Shown: positions 26,501-34,380 of the stretch, piece after piece | Numbering within the stretch: the stretch's first letter is position 1 | Layout: every line of letters starts with the position of its first letter | DNA from: Streptomyces rubiginosohelvolus | GTDB taxonomy: Bacteria > Actinomycetota > Actinomycetes > Streptomycetales > Streptomycetaceae | Length of the DNA: 64,000 bases | Direction of reading: 5' to 3' | NCBI RefSeq assembly: GCF_014649875.1 | Contig: NZ_BMTW01000004.1 | Coordinates: forward strand, 372,001 to 436,000 | The notes under the pieces: model-generated | What the model was told of the DNA's origin: nothing | The model's database searches: none | What the model saw: only the letters and a program-made list of their open reading frames with translations | Program-made: the position numbers and the translations under genes

Positions 26501-27696
26501 GTGCCGCTGCCCGAGCCGTCCGCGCGCAGGGTGCCGGGCGGGACGCCCCACAGCTCCTCGGTGAAGGCGCGGTCCTCGTCGGACAGGACCGATCGCTGGC
26601 CGGGCAGCCCGGGGCCCATGTAGCCCATCTCGCGGCCGCCCATGGCGTTGGGCTGGCCGGTGAGGGAGAACGGGCCGCTGCCGGGGCGGCAGATCGCGCC
26701 GGTCGCCAGGTGCAGGTTGATCAGGGCGTTGGTGTTCCAGGTGCCGTGGGTGGACTGGTTGAGCCCCATCGTCCAGCAGCTCATCCACTCGCCCGCCTCG
26801 CCGATCCAGCGGGCGGCCTGCCGGATGTCGTCCTCCGGGATGCCGGTGATCTCGGCGACCACGGCGGGCGGGTAGTCGCGGAGGAAGGCGGGCATCTGCT
26901 CCCAGCCCTCGGTGTGCTCGGCGATGAACGCGGGGTCGGTGTGCCCGTTCTCGACGAGGAGGTGCAGCAGGCCGTTGAGGAGGGCCAGGTCGGTACCGGG
27001 CCGGATCCGCAGGTACAGGTCCGCCTTGGCGGCGGTGGTGTTGCGCCGGGGGTCGACGACGATCAGCTTCGCGCCCGCCTTGACGCGCTCCATCATCCGC
27101 AGGAAGAGGATCGGGTGGCAGTCGGCCATGTTGGCGCCGGTGACGAGGAAGACGTCGGCGTGGGCGAAGTCCTCGTACGAGCCGGGCGGCCCGTCCGCGC
27201 CGAGGGACAGCTTGTAGCCGCTGCCCGCGCTCGCCATGCAGAGCCGGGAGTTGGACTCGATGGTGTTGGTCCTCAGGAACCCCTTGGCCAGCTTGTTGGC
27301 GAGGTACTGCGCCTCCAGCGTCATCTGGCCGGAGACGTAGAGGGCCACCGCGTCCGGGCCGTGGGTGTCCAGCACGGACCGCAGCCGGCGCGCCGTCTCC
27401 GCGATGGCGGCGTCCCTGCCGAGCGGGGCGGGCTGCTCGCTGCGGTCGGCGCGGGCCAGGGCGGTCGTCAGCCGGCCGGGCGCGGCGAGGAGGTCCGCGC
27501 CGGTCGCGCCCTTGGTGCACAGCCGGCCGGCGTTCGAGGGGTGCTCCTTGTCGCCGGACGCCTTGACGACGGTGCGGCGGCCGTCGGGGCCGGCGGCGAT
27601 GTCGAGGACGATCCCGCAGCCGACACCGCAGTACGAGCAGACCGTACGCACCCGGTCGGTGGCGGGGGCGTCCGGCGGCGGGGTCGGCACGGTCAT
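23527..27696 (-). CDS. Self-sufficient assimilatory nitrate reductase: molybdoenzyme fused to CysJ-type flavoprotein reductase
   Basis: A 1389-residue fusion. The N-terminal half is a molybdopterin oxidoreductase of Nas/Nap type: the [4Fe-4S] site C20-x2-C23-x3-C27-x32-C60, the probable Mo-ligand cysteine in [12 protein letters not shown], and a C-terminal molybdopterin-binding barrel to about 690. A Pro/Ala-rich linker leads to a flavodoxin domain from about 845 ([15 protein letters not shown]), an FAD domain with RLYSIASSP near 1172, and an NADPH domain ([27 protein letters not shown]) ending in DVY. Electrons would pass NADPH to FAD, FMN, Fe-S and Mo in one chain, reducing nitrate to nitrite. 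No nitrite reductase or nitrate transporter gene is adjacent. Confidence 0.93.
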   Translation of the reverse strand: MTVPTPPPDAPATDRVRTVCSYCGVGCGIVLDIAAGPDGRRTVVKASGDKEHPSNAGRLCTKGATGADLLAAPGRLTTALARADRSEQPAPLGRDAAIAETARRLRSVLDTHGPDAVALYVSGQMTLEAQYLANKLAKGFLRTNTIESNSRLCMASAGSGYKLSLGADGPPGSYEDFAHADVFLVTGANMADCHPILFLRMMERVKAGAKLIVVDPRRNTTAAKADLYLRIRPGTDLALLNGLLHLLVENGHTDPAFIAEHTEGWEQMPAFLRDYPPAVVAEITGIPEDDIRQAARWIGEAGEWMSCWTMGLNQSTHGTWNTNALINLHLATGAICRPGSGPFSLTGQPNAMGGREMGYMGPGLPGQRSVLSDEDRAFTEELWGVPPGTLRADGSGSGTVDMFRRMAEGEIKACWIICTNPVASVANRRTVIEGLEAAEFVVTQDVFADTETNAYADIVLPAALWAESEGVMINSERTLTLSRRATDPPGEAWPDWRIIAEVACALGYEDAFGYTSAEEIFAEITRAWNPRTGYDLRGVTYERLRGTPVQWPSADVEGPARNPVRYLNDGVSQELTVRPDGTVPRLAFPLPDGRAVFHARPHLPPAEMPDEDFPFVLNTGRLQHQWHTLTKTAKITKLNRLDPAPFVEIHPDDAAALGLAEGDGVEVASRRGRAVLPARITDRVAAGECFAPFHWNDLFGEYLGVNAVTNDAVDPISFQPELKVCAVRLAKVAAPAVTTEGLPDTSGLAGTSGLAHTSELVDALGLAEIAPPVLSDAERRYLAGFLAGLGARPAGTPVLPAGAPFAPETALWVNGMLAGAHSRLPEPSGPGIAPVPPESTPAHQGGRPVVVLWASQTGNAEEVAATAARTLAAEGYRTTLLGMDDGTPDALPSPADLLVVTSTFGDGDAPDNGSGFWESLNTPETPRLEGVRYAVLALGDSTYDDFCGHGRRLDERFGELGAERLVPRTDCEPEYEQPFDQWLKEVRAALEVTTPEGTTGPEATPTAAPAPPEKQPSRAEPVTALLTGNRLLSLPGATKEVRAFTIDTRHADTPLTYTAGDALGVRPLNCPDLVAEWLAVTGLDPAAEVDVPGQGTVALGEALYRHLDITRITPDLLRLVADHTGDRPLKKLLRPDNKGERDRWTWGRQAVDVLAEHPVRATAAAWAEVLGPLRPRLYSIASSPLEDPHRMRLTVSVIRYESALGGMRKGVASTFLADAEPDSSVPVFVQRNDRFRPPADPATPMIMVGPGTGVAPFLGFLEERRALGHSGANWLFFGEQHRATDFYYREELDTMSRSGTLTRLDTAFSRDQRAKVYVQDRMREHGAQLWSWLRDGAHLYVCGDASRMAKDVDRALRDIAVAHGGLEPDAAAAQVKQLASDRRYVRDVY

Positions 27697-28124
27697 GTGC
27701 GGGGCCCTTCGGGGGCGGGCGTTCCCGGAGGGACGCGGGGCGGGCGGCGGTCGCTCCCGAATCTAGGAAAGGCCCGTTACCCAGGGATGACACCGGGCGA
27801 ACAACGCCGGTTACGTCGCCTGCACACCGGCCGGGAACCTCCGGTGAGGCTGCCCGGCAGTGGGCCCCGATGCCGGAAACCTCCGGTGAGGCCGCCTGGC
27901 AGCGGGCCCCGGCGTCGTCCGGTGATCACGGGGAAGGTCCGGGCAGGACATCGGCCGGTGATCACGCGGGAACTTCCCGGCCGGGGCGGCCGACTACTGG
28001 AGAGACACCGGGTGCGGACGACGCCCCGGTGACGGAAGCGGCGGCCGGTGCGAGGGGGACCGCCGCCGGGATGACCGCCGCAGTACACCCACGGGGCCCC
28101 GGGCCCGGGAGGAGACCGCGAGGC
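27697..28124. other. Intergenic region between nitrate reductase and biosynthetic operon
   Basis: This 428-bp gap has no convincing gene. On the minus strand a TAGATT -10 candidate lies at 27760-27765, about 65 bp before the nitrate reductase start, with no good -35, as expected for an activator-dependent promoter; GTAAC words (rc at 27776-27780) are only a partial match to a GlnR site. From 27834 it carries direct repeats. On the plus strand, the region must contain the promoter of the four-gene operon at 28125, but I cannot pick one. Confidence 0.5.
27834..27911. repeat. Pair of 36-bp direct repeats with 42-bp period
   Basis: Copy A (27834-27869) and copy B (27875-27911) share GGAA(A)CCTCCGGTGAGG and CAGnGGGCCCCG, with a handful of mismatches, offset by 42 bp (about four helical turns). 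Further on, CCGGTGATCAC occurs twice (near 27919 and 27955), each followed by a GGGAA/GGTCC-type block. They lie upstream of the methyltransferase operon and could be regulator sites. Confidence 0.65.
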
Positions 28125-28865
28125 ATGCACTGGTACGAGGACGACGCGCTCTGGTCGGATTTCGCCGCGACGATGTTCCCACCGGCACGGGCCGAGTCCG
28201 CCGCCGCCCTGGTCGCGTCCTCCCCGCTGCTGGACTTCCCACCGGGCACGAGAGTCCTGGACCTGTGCTGCGGCCCCGGCCTCTTCGTGGTGCCGCTGGC
28301 GGGCCGCGGGTACGAGGTGACGGGCGTCGATCTGTCCCCGTCGATGCTGGACAGCGCCCGTACCGCCTGCGACGCGGCGGGCGCCGCGGTCCGGCTGGAG
28401 CGCGCCGACATGCTCACGTACCGGGAGCCGGGCGCCTTCGACGTGATCCTGAACGTCTTCACGTCGTTCGGCTACTTCGACGCGGCCGAGGACAACCTCC
28501 AGGTGCTGCGCAACGCCCACGAGAGCCTCGCGCCGGGCGGGCAGCTGCTGGTGGACGTGATGGGCAAGGAGGTGCTGGCGGGCTGGATCGGGCGGCCGAA
28601 GGCGGTCGATCTGCCCGACGGTGCCTACGTCGTCCAGCGCGACACCGTGCTCGACAGCTGGCGGCGCCTGCGCACGGACTGGACGCTGGTGCGCGGCACG
28701 ACGGCCCGCACCGCCTCCATCACCTCCTGGCTCTACTCGGCGGCCGAGCTGCACGCCCTCTTCGAGAGCGCGGGCTTCACCGACGTGGAGTGCTTCGGCG
28801 GGTTCGACGCCTCCGGCTACGACCAGCGCTCGGACCGGCTCATCGTGCGCGGGCGGCGCACGTGA
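28125..28865 (+). CDS. Class I SAM-dependent methyltransferase
   Basis: A 246-residue Rossmann methyltransferase. Motif I is RVLDLCCGPGLFVVPLAGRG near residue 45, motif II VTGVDLSPSMLDSAR, motif III-IV FDVILNVFTSFGYFD and motif post-I ESLAPGGQLLVDVMGKE. It most resembles small-molecule N- or O-methyltransferases. It is the first gene of a four-gene operon: its stop overlaps the next start by four bases (GTGA). ATG at 28125 is preceded by GGAGGAG. Its substrate is likely the amino acid or peptide made by the downstream enzymes (inference from context). Confidence 0.9.
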   Translation: MHWYEDDALWSDFAATMFPPARAESAAALVASSPLLDFPPGTRVLDLCCGPGLFVVPLAGRGYEVTGVDLSPSMLDSARTACDAAGAAVRLERADMLTYREPGAFDVILNVFTSFGYFDAAEDNLQVLRNAHESLAPGGQLLVDVMGKEVLAGWIGRPKAVDLPDGAYVVQRDTVLDSWRRLRTDWTLVRGTTARTASITSWLYSAAELHALFESAGFTDVECFGGFDASGYDQRSDRLIVRGRRT

Positions 28866-30010
28866 GGGCGGGGGCGGACGCCCGTCCGCGCAGCACCACC
28901 ACGCCTGCCGCCACCGTGCACGACCACATCACCGACGCGGTGAAGACCCCGGACCTGATCCGGCTGACCGACGACGTCGTCCTCGCCCGCTTCGAGACGA
29001 TGAAGGTGTACGCGGCGCTCGGCGCGGTCCGCTCGCTGCTGCGCCGGGGCCGGGTGGTGCCCGGACAGACCCTGGTCGACAGCTCCAGCGGCATCTACGC
29101 GCTGGCCCTCGCCATGGCCTGCCACCGCTACGGGCTGCGCTGCCACATCGTCGCCTCCACCACCGTGGACGCCACCATGCGGGCGCAGTTGGAGATCCTC
29201 GGCGCGACGGTCGACGCGATGCCGCCCTCGCAGAGCCTGCGCCTGGACCAGGAGCTGCGCGTACGCCATGTGCGCCGACTGCTCGCCGAGCGGCCCGACT
29301 TCCACTGGATGCGGCAGTACCACGACGGGGTCCACCACGAGGGCTACCGGGAGTTCGCGGAGCTGCTGTCCGGTGCGTTGCCGGACGGTCCGCTGACCGT
29401 GGTGGGCGCGGTGGGCACGGGTGCGTCGACCGGTGGACTGGCGCGTGCGCTGCGGGAGTCGGGGCGTTCGGTGCGGCTGGTGGGCATCCAGCCGTTCGGC
29501 AGTGTGACCTTCGGGAGCGAGCGCTTCGAGGACCCGGAGGCGATCATCGCGGGTATCGGCAGCTCGATCCCGTTCGGGAACGTCCGCCACGAGCTGTACG
29601 ACACCGTGCACTGGCTGGACTTCCGCCATGCGATGGCCGGGGCGGTCGGACTGCTGCGGGAGCACGCGGTGTTCGCGGGTCTTTCCACCGGGGCGGCCCA
29701 TCTGACGGCCTCCTGGGAGGCGGCCCGCGACCCCGGACGGCTGCATCTGGTGCTGGGCGCAGACACCGGACACCGTTACGCGGAGCGGGTGTTCGCCCGG
29801 CACGCCGAAGCCATGGACCCGGCCGGGCTACGGCCCCGCATCATCGCGTCACCGGACGAACTGCGGCCGCCGTGGTCGGTGATGGAGTGGGCCGGGCGTG
29901 CCGCTCCGGAGGCGGCCAGGACCGCCGAGGGCTCCTGGACCTCCGAGGGCGATGTCCCCTCCCCGTCCCCCTCCCCTTCCTCCGTACCGAGCGTGGAGCT
30001 GCTGCCATGA
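28862..30010 (+). CDS. PLP-dependent enzyme of the cysteine synthase/threonine synthase (PALP) superfamily, atypical active site
   Basis: A 382-residue fold-type II PLP enzyme. The phosphate loop GAVGTGASTGGLARAL and the late GLSTGAAHLTASWEA segment match cysteine synthase and SbnA-like enzymes. The usual lysine loop (N-P-x-G-S-x-K-D-R) is replaced by a shortened FETMKVYAALGAV, making Lys48 the best Schiff-base candidate, and the substrate loop T-S-G-N-T-G is replaced by DSSSGIYALALAMAC. It should run beta-elimination or replacement on a serine or cysteine derivative to give a non-standard amino acid. The GTG start overlaps the upstream stop; the 3' end overlaps the ATP-grasp start (ATGA). 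A Ser/Pro-rich C-terminal tail is present. Confidence 0.85.
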   Translation: MRAGADARPRSTTTPAATVHDHITDAVKTPDLIRLTDDVVLARFETMKVYAALGAVRSLLRRGRVVPGQTLVDSSSGIYALALAMACHRYGLRCHIVASTTVDATMRAQLEILGATVDAMPPSQSLRLDQELRVRHVRRLLAERPDFHWMRQYHDGVHHEGYREFAELLSGALPDGPLTVVGAVGTGASTGGLARALRESGRSVRLVGIQPFGSVTFGSERFEDPEAIIAGIGSSIPFGNVRHELYDTVHWLDFRHAMAGAVGLLREHAVFAGLSTGAAHLTASWEAARDPGRLHLVLGADTGHRYAERVFARHAEAMDPAGLRPRIIASPDELRPPWSVMEWAGRAAPEAARTAEGSWTSEGDVPSPSPSPSSVPSVELLP

Positions 30011-31230
30011 CGATCGTCGCACTGGAGTCCCTGTCCTTCGGTCTGGGGCGGATGGCGGAGGCCGCTGCGGATGCCGGGCATCGGCTGTGCCTGCTGACCG
30101 GTGACCGTGCGGTCTACCGGCACGAGTTGGCGGTGCTGCCGCCGGACGCGCTGGACGTCGTCGATGTCGACACGTGGGACCAGGACGCCGTCCGCCGGGC
30201 GCTGGCCGCCATGCCGGACCTGGCCGGGCTGATCAACACGACAGACACCTGGAGCCTGCCGGCCGCCGAACTGGCCCGCGAACTCGGGCTCCCGGGGCCG
30301 CACCCGGAGTCCGTGACGCTGCTGCGGGACAAGCGCCGGGTCCGGGAGACGCTCCACGCGCACGGGCTGAGCCGCAGTACGGCCCTAGCTGTCCCGCCGG
30401 GTCCCGAAGGCGCCGGGGAGGTGCTGCGGGCAGTGGGGCTGCCCGCGGTCCTGAAGGACTCGGCGGGCACCTCGTCCCGCCATGTGTGGATCGTGCACGA
30501 CGAGGAGGCCCTGCACCGGGCCCTGGCGGAGGCGGCCGAACAGCGCCTGACGGGCGCCCTGCTCGCCGAGGGGTTTCTCGCCGGCCCGCTGTACAGCGCG
30601 GAGACCCTCAGCTGGGACGGGACCACCCGGCTGCTCGGGGTGCTGAGCCGCCAGACGTCCCGGGCGGCGGTGGTACGGGAGGAGGCGGCGGCGTTCCCGG
30701 TGGCGTTGCCGGAGGACGAACGGGCCGGGATCGAGGCGTGGGCGGGCCGGGTCCTGGCGGCGGCCGGGCATGAACGGGGCTTCGCCCATGTGGAGTTCAT
30801 CCTGACGGCCGACGGGCCCGAACTGGTCGAGGTCAACCGGAGGATCGGCGGCGCGCTGGTCGGCGAGGTGCTGTGCCGCACGCTGCGGACCAACGTCTAC
30901 ACGGCGATGATGGAGGAGGCGCTGGGCCAGCGCCCAGCGTTGCTGGACGCCCCGCTCGACGCCGAAGGCCCCGCGTACGGCTTCGTGTTGGTGTACCCGG
31001 AGCGGCCCGGGGTGCTGAAGGGCTGGCTCGGGCTCGACGAACTCGCCGCGTTCCCGGGGTCGGTGGAGTGGTTCCCGGTACGCGAGCCGGGCGAGAGCGT
31101 GGTCCACGTCGGCGACCAGCGGGGCTGTACGGGCATGGTGCTGGCCGAGGGGCGGACGGCGGAGCTGGCCCAGCACCGGGCGTGGAGCGCGGCCGTCCGG
31201 GTCCGCCCGGTCATCGCGGACGAGCCGTGA
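30007..31230 (+). CDS. ATP-grasp ligase, L-amino acid ligase type
   Basis: A 407-residue ATP-grasp enzyme. The N-terminal pre-ATP-grasp domain runs to about 105. The central part has the nucleotide-binding strand AVLKDSAGTSSRHVWIV, and the metal site FAHVEFILTADG followed by ELVEVNRRIGGALVGEVL. The C-terminal domain (YGFVLVYPERPGVLKGW, DQRGCTGMVLAEG) matches dipeptide-forming L-amino acid ligases such as BacD relatives. It would activate a carboxylate as acyl phosphate and couple it to an amine. It overlaps the PLP enzyme gene by four bases and is followed by the exporter gene ten bases after its stop. Confidence 0.9.
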   Translation: MTIVALESLSFGLGRMAEAAADAGHRLCLLTGDRAVYRHELAVLPPDALDVVDVDTWDQDAVRRALAAMPDLAGLINTTDTWSLPAAELARELGLPGPHPESVTLLRDKRRVRETLHAHGLSRSTALAVPPGPEGAGEVLRAVGLPAVLKDSAGTSSRHVWIVHDEEALHRALAEAAEQRLTGALLAEGFLAGPLYSAETLSWDGTTRLLGVLSRQTSRAAVVREEAAAFPVALPEDERAGIEAWAGRVLAAAGHERGFAHVEFILTADGPELVEVNRRIGGALVGEVLCRTLRTNVYTAMMEEALGQRPALLDAPLDAEGPAYGFVLVYPERPGVLKGWLGLDELAAFPGSVEWFPVREPGESVVHVGDQRGCTGMVLAEGRTAELAQHRAWSAAVRVRPVIADEP

Positions 31231-31240
31231 GCCCGGGGCG

Positions 31241-32476
31241 GTGAGGCCGCTGCGCGCGGAGGCGTCCCCCGGGGCCCGCGTACGGCAGCCTTTCTCCGGT
31301 CCTCAACGGTTCCTGCTGGCGGGCTCGTTCCTGATCACGCTGGGCAGCTTCGCCGTGCTGCCCTACATGTCGGTGCTGCTGCACCAGCGGCTGGGCATCG
31401 GCCTCGGCACGGTCGGTCTCGTGCTGGCGGTGGCCTCGCTCATCCAGTTCGCCGGGGGTGCCGTCGCGGGTCCGGTGGTGGCGCGGATCGGGCTGCGGCG
31501 CGCGATGCTGCTGGCGCTGGCGCTGCGTACGGCGGGGTTCGCCGCGTTCGTGCCCGGGCTGACCAGTCCGGTCCTCGCGGTCGGGGCGCTGCTGCTGGTG
31601 TCGGCGGGTGCGGCTCTGTATCTCCCGGCGAACAAGGCGTACTTGGTGGAGGGGGTGCCCGAGGCGGGCCGCCCCCGGCTGCTGTCGGCGAGCAGTTCGG
31701 CGTTCAACGCGGGGATGGCGCTGGGCCCGCCCGCCGCCGCGCCGCTCGTCCTGGGCTCGCCCGGGGTGCTGTTCGCGTGCGTCGCCGGGCTGTTCGCGCT
31801 GATCGGGGCCGGGCACGCGCTGCTGCCGCAGGGTGTGGCGGACCGGCCGTCGGGCGGTGCCGGACCCACCGCCGCAGAGGCACGGGACACCGGTGAACGA
31901 GCCTCCGGACTCTCGCCGTTCCTGGTGACCGTGCTCAGCGTGTACGCCTTCATGTTCTTCCAGCACTACCTGGCGCTCTACGCGGTCCCCCGGACGTCGG
32001 CCGCCTTCTACGGGGCCGTCCTGACGGGGTACGCGGCCCTCCTCGTCGTCGCCCAGCCGCTGCTGGCGGAACGGGTCGCCGCGCTGAGCTACCCGGCCGC
32101 GCTGCGGTGGGGGTTCGGGGCGATGGCGGCGGGGATGGCGGCGATCGGGGCCGGCGGACACGCGGGGATCGCCGTGGGCGGGGCGCTGCTGTGCCTCGGG
32201 GAGATCGTGCTCTTCCTCAAGAACGACCTGGAGGCGTTGGCCCGTTCGGCCGCCGCCCCGGCGAGCGTGTTCGGGCGGCAGCGGCTGGCGGCGGGCGTCG
32301 GTGCGTTCGCCAGTGGGGTGGTGGGCGGTCAGCTGTATGGGGCGGCCGAAACAGCGGGCTCGGCGCGGGGGTTCTGGGCGGTGGTCTGCCTCCAGTGCCT
32401 GTTGCTGCCGTCGGTCTTGCTGCTCCGCCGCCGTACCGCCCGGGGCCGTGCGGGGCCCCGGGCGGAGGGTGCCTGA
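31241..32476 (+). CDS. MFS transporter, probable exporter of the operon product
   Basis: A 411-residue protein with about 12 hydrophobic segments in two halves. The loop 2-3 motif is partly kept (GPVVARIGLRRAMLLALA). The central loop is short and Ala/Gly-rich (about residues 200-225). It starts ten bases after the ATP-grasp stop at GTG 31241 and ends the operon. In dipeptide-antibiotic loci such as bacilysin an MFS protein exports the product and protects the producer; the same role here is inference. Confidence 0.88.
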   Translation: MRPLRAEASPGARVRQPFSGPQRFLLAGSFLITLGSFAVLPYMSVLLHQRLGIGLGTVGLVLAVASLIQFAGGAVAGPVVARIGLRRAMLLALALRTAGFAAFVPGLTSPVLAVGALLLVSAGAALYLPANKAYLVEGVPEAGRPRLLSASSSAFNAGMALGPPAAAPLVLGSPGVLFACVAGLFALIGAGHALLPQGVADRPSGGAGPTAAEARDTGERASGLSPFLVTVLSVYAFMFFQHYLALYAVPRTSAAFYGAVLTGYAALLVVAQPLLAERVAALSYPAALRWGFGAMAAGMAAIGAGGHAGIAVGGALLCLGEIVLFLKNDLEALARSAAAPASVFGRQRLAAGVGAFASGVVGGQLYGAAETAGSARGFWAVVCLQCLLLPSVLLLRRRTARGRAGPRAEGA

Positions 32477-32493
32477 GCCGGGCTAGCCCGCTC
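32475..32493. terminator. Compact hairpin spanning two convergent stop codons
   Basis: GAGC-C-GGGC (32475-32483) pairs with GCCC-GCTC (32486-32493) with one bulged base and a two-base turn. The hairpin contains both the MFS stop codon (32474-32476) and the stop of the sigma factor gene (32483-32485). With only six bases between the genes it may be the only terminator for both. Confidence 0.4.
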
Positions 32494-33292
32494 GGACGAG
32501 GTCGGCGGGGTCGGCCGGTTCCGCGCGCCACTGTCCGGCGAGTTCGCGGCGGGCGCGCGCCACCCGGGAGCGGACCGTACCGATCGGGCAGCCCGCGGCG
32601 GCCGCGGCCTCCTCGTAGGACGCGCCCAGCAGTTGGGTGAGCACGAAGGCCTGGCGGCGGGCCGGGTCCAGTCGGCGCAGGGCGTCCAGCACCGCGGCGG
32701 ACTCCTCGAACCCGGGCAGATGGCGGGGCTGGGCGCGTTCCGCCGCGGTCTGCCAGTCCGCGGTGTCGGCGGTGCGGGGGCGCACGGCGGCCGCCCGGTG
32801 CCGGTCGATGACGACGCGCCGCGCGATCGACATCAGCCAGGTCCGGGCGCAGGACCGCCCCGCGAACCGGGCCAGTCCGCTCATCGCCCGCAGGTAGGTC
32901 TCCTGGGCCAGGTCGTCGGCGCCCGGGGCGTCGGAGCTCAGGTAGGCGACGAACCGGCGGACGTCCTCGTAGGTCGCCCGGACGAACCGGTCGGCGGCCT
33001 CCTGGTCCCCGCCGCCCGCGGCCAGCGCCCAGTCGGTGATCTGCCCGTCGTTCTGCCGGGCGGCCGGGACCCGGGGGTGGGGCGGCCGGGCGGCGGACAC
33101 CCGGAGGACCGGCGGCCGGGAGACGGTGGGCCGGACGGGCGGCGATGCGGCGGCCGACAGTGCGGCGGTCAGGGCCACGGCGGGTTGCGCGGCGGCCGGT
33201 AGTGCGGCGGCCGACAGTGCGGGGGGCCGGACGGGCGGCGCGGCAGCCGGTGATGCGGCGGCGGCCGGTAGTGCGGGAGCAGGAAGTGTCAC
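32483..33292 (-). CDS. ECF RNA polymerase sigma factor with long Ala/Pro-rich N-terminal extension
   Basis: A 269-residue sigma-70 family protein. Region 2 covers about residues 95-165 (VRRFVAYLSSDAPGADDLAQ, TWLMSIARRVVIDRHR) and region 4 about 200-255 (FVLTQLLGASYEEAAAAAGC, IGTVRSRVARARREL). The first 80 or so residues are Ala/Pro/Val low complexity, encoded by imperfect repeats of GCGGCGGCCGnnAGTGC type at about 33130-33280. The GTG at 33292 has GAAGGA five bases upstream, so the extension appears to be translated. No obvious anti-sigma gene is adjacent, but the membrane protein upstream on the same strand could play that role. Confidence 0.87.
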   Translation of the reverse strand: MTLPAPALPAAAASPAAAPPVRPPALSAAALPAAAQPAVALTAALSAAASPPVRPTVSRPPVLRVSAARPPHPRVPAARQNDGQITDWALAAGGGDQEAADRFVRATYEDVRRFVAYLSSDAPGADDLAQETYLRAMSGLARFAGRSCARTWLMSIARRVVIDRHRAAAVRPRTADTADWQTAAERAQPRHLPGFEESAAVLDALRRLDPARRQAFVLTQLLGASYEEAAAAAGCPIGTVRSRVARARRELAGQWRAEPADPADLVRAG

Positions 33293-33470
33293 AGCAGTCC
33301 TTCGCGTCCTTGCGGAGCCGCGGCAGCGGTCGCCCGGCTCCGGTGACCGGTTCCGTTCCGGACGCGCCGCTGGGGGCGGGCCCGGGGAACCGGTATGCCT
33401 GTCACGGGTGTGCGCGCGGGCGCACACCCGTACCGCCTCCGGCGCACAGAGGCCGGAGGGCGGATGGAGG

Positions 33471-34247
33471 TCAGAGGAAGCGGAGGGAGAGCGGGGGCCC
33501 GCGCCGGGAGATGGCGTGCAGGGCGAGAAGGTCCTGGGGGCGGCGGCCGGCCCGGCGCCGGGTGCGTCGCCGGGCGGGCGGCACCGGGGCGGGCGGCGTC
33601 GCGGACCACAGGCCCCAGGCGGTCCGCAGCGGGGCGCGGACGAACAGCACCAGGCAGCGGCCCAGCCGGGCGAGGGCGACCTCGCCGCGCCACAGCCACC
33701 AGCCGCAGACCAGCCCGGCCAGCGCGTGGGCGACGGCCATGCCGAGGGTGAACACCGTCCCGTCGAAGGCGGCCAGAAGCCCCATCAGGTCCGACGAGCC
33801 GCCGATCGGGACCTCGTGCGCGGAGTGGCCCATCGTCCCCGCCCCATGGTGTCCACCGCCCGCGTGGTGCGCGCCGGCGCCGGACGGCAGCCAGGATCCG
33901 GCACCGGAGAAGAAGGCGTGCAGCCCCAACTGGCCCAGGACATGGGCGGCGACGGTCGCCGGAGCGCTCCGTTCCCGCGCGGCGAGCCACCATCCCGCCC
34001 CGCACACCGGCAGCAGCGCGGCGGCCTGGACGAGCAGGGGCAGGGGCGCGCCGGACATCAGCGCGTGGCCGAGCCCGGACACGGCGACGCACACGACCGC
34101 GAACAGCGCGGTGCGCCCGAGTCGGAGTGCGGTTCCGGCTCCCATGGCAGCCATGGCAGCCATGGTGCCAGCCGTACCCACCCCGGCGAGAAGAGCACCA
34201 GATGCCGAAACAACGGGAGTTCGCCTCGTTTGCCCCACCAGCACCAT
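33471..34247 (-). CDS. Membrane protein with His-rich loop, function unknown
   Basis: A 258-residue protein with about five hydrophobic helices. Between helices three and four lies a His/Gly-rich loop (HHAGGGHHGAGTMGHSAHE, residues about 127-145) that suggests metal binding, and the C-terminus is strongly basic (PPARRRTRRRAGRRPQDLL). The ATG at 34247 has GGA upstream within a perfect CRP-like palindrome; the repeated MAAMAAMGAG at about residue 29 offers alternative starts. It reads toward the ECF sigma gene 178 bp downstream and is divergent from a haem-type membrane protein. I do not recognise a named family. Confidence 0.7.
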   Translation of the reverse strand: MVLVGQTRRTPVVSASGALLAGVGTAGTMAAMAAMGAGTALRLGRTALFAVVCVAVSGLGHALMSGAPLPLLVQAAALLPVCGAGWWLAARERSAPATVAAHVLGQLGLHAFFSGAGSWLPSGAGAHHAGGGHHGAGTMGHSAHEVPIGGSSDLMGLLAAFDGTVFTLGMAVAHALAGLVCGWWLWRGEVALARLGRCLVLFVRAPLRTAWGLWSATPPAPVPPARRRTRRRAGRRPQDLLALHAISRRGPPLSLRFL

Positions 34248-34248
34248 G

Positions 34249-34264
34249 TGTGATCCATGTCACA
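34249..34264. promoter_or_regulatory. Perfect CRP/FNR-family palindrome TGTGA-N6-TCACA
   Basis: TGTGA (34249-34253), six bases, then TCACA (34260-34264). This equals the classical CRP half-site pair with the classical spacing. It lies one base upstream of the start codon of the minus-strand His-rich membrane protein, so binding there would block it, and 117 bp upstream of the divergent membrane gene at 34381. Streptomyces encode a CRP homologue with similar half-sites (GTG...CAC). Confidence 0.55.
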
Positions 34265-34380
34265 TGGCGCTGCGGGGAACTTTCCCTGCCCGCCGCCCGA
34301 CTGCTCCAACAACGCGTCTGCGTACGCCTCGTGGCCCGGGGCCGCCGCATCCGCCCCCATCCCCGCCCCGAAGAGGCCGC

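Noticed and set aside
27760..27790. GlnR operator for nitrate reductase
   Set aside because: GTAAC and TTTCC words are present, but not with the GTnAC-N6-GAAAC spacing, so no operator was called.
27834..28010. Possible CRISPR or integron-like repeat array
   Set aside because: Only two imperfect copies, no regular spacers, no cas or integrase genes nearby. Kept only as direct repeats.
25615..28032. Long plus-strand frame across nitrate reductase and the intergenic repeats
   Set aside because: It is antisense to a 1389-residue enzyme with all cofactor motifs; composition is low complexity.
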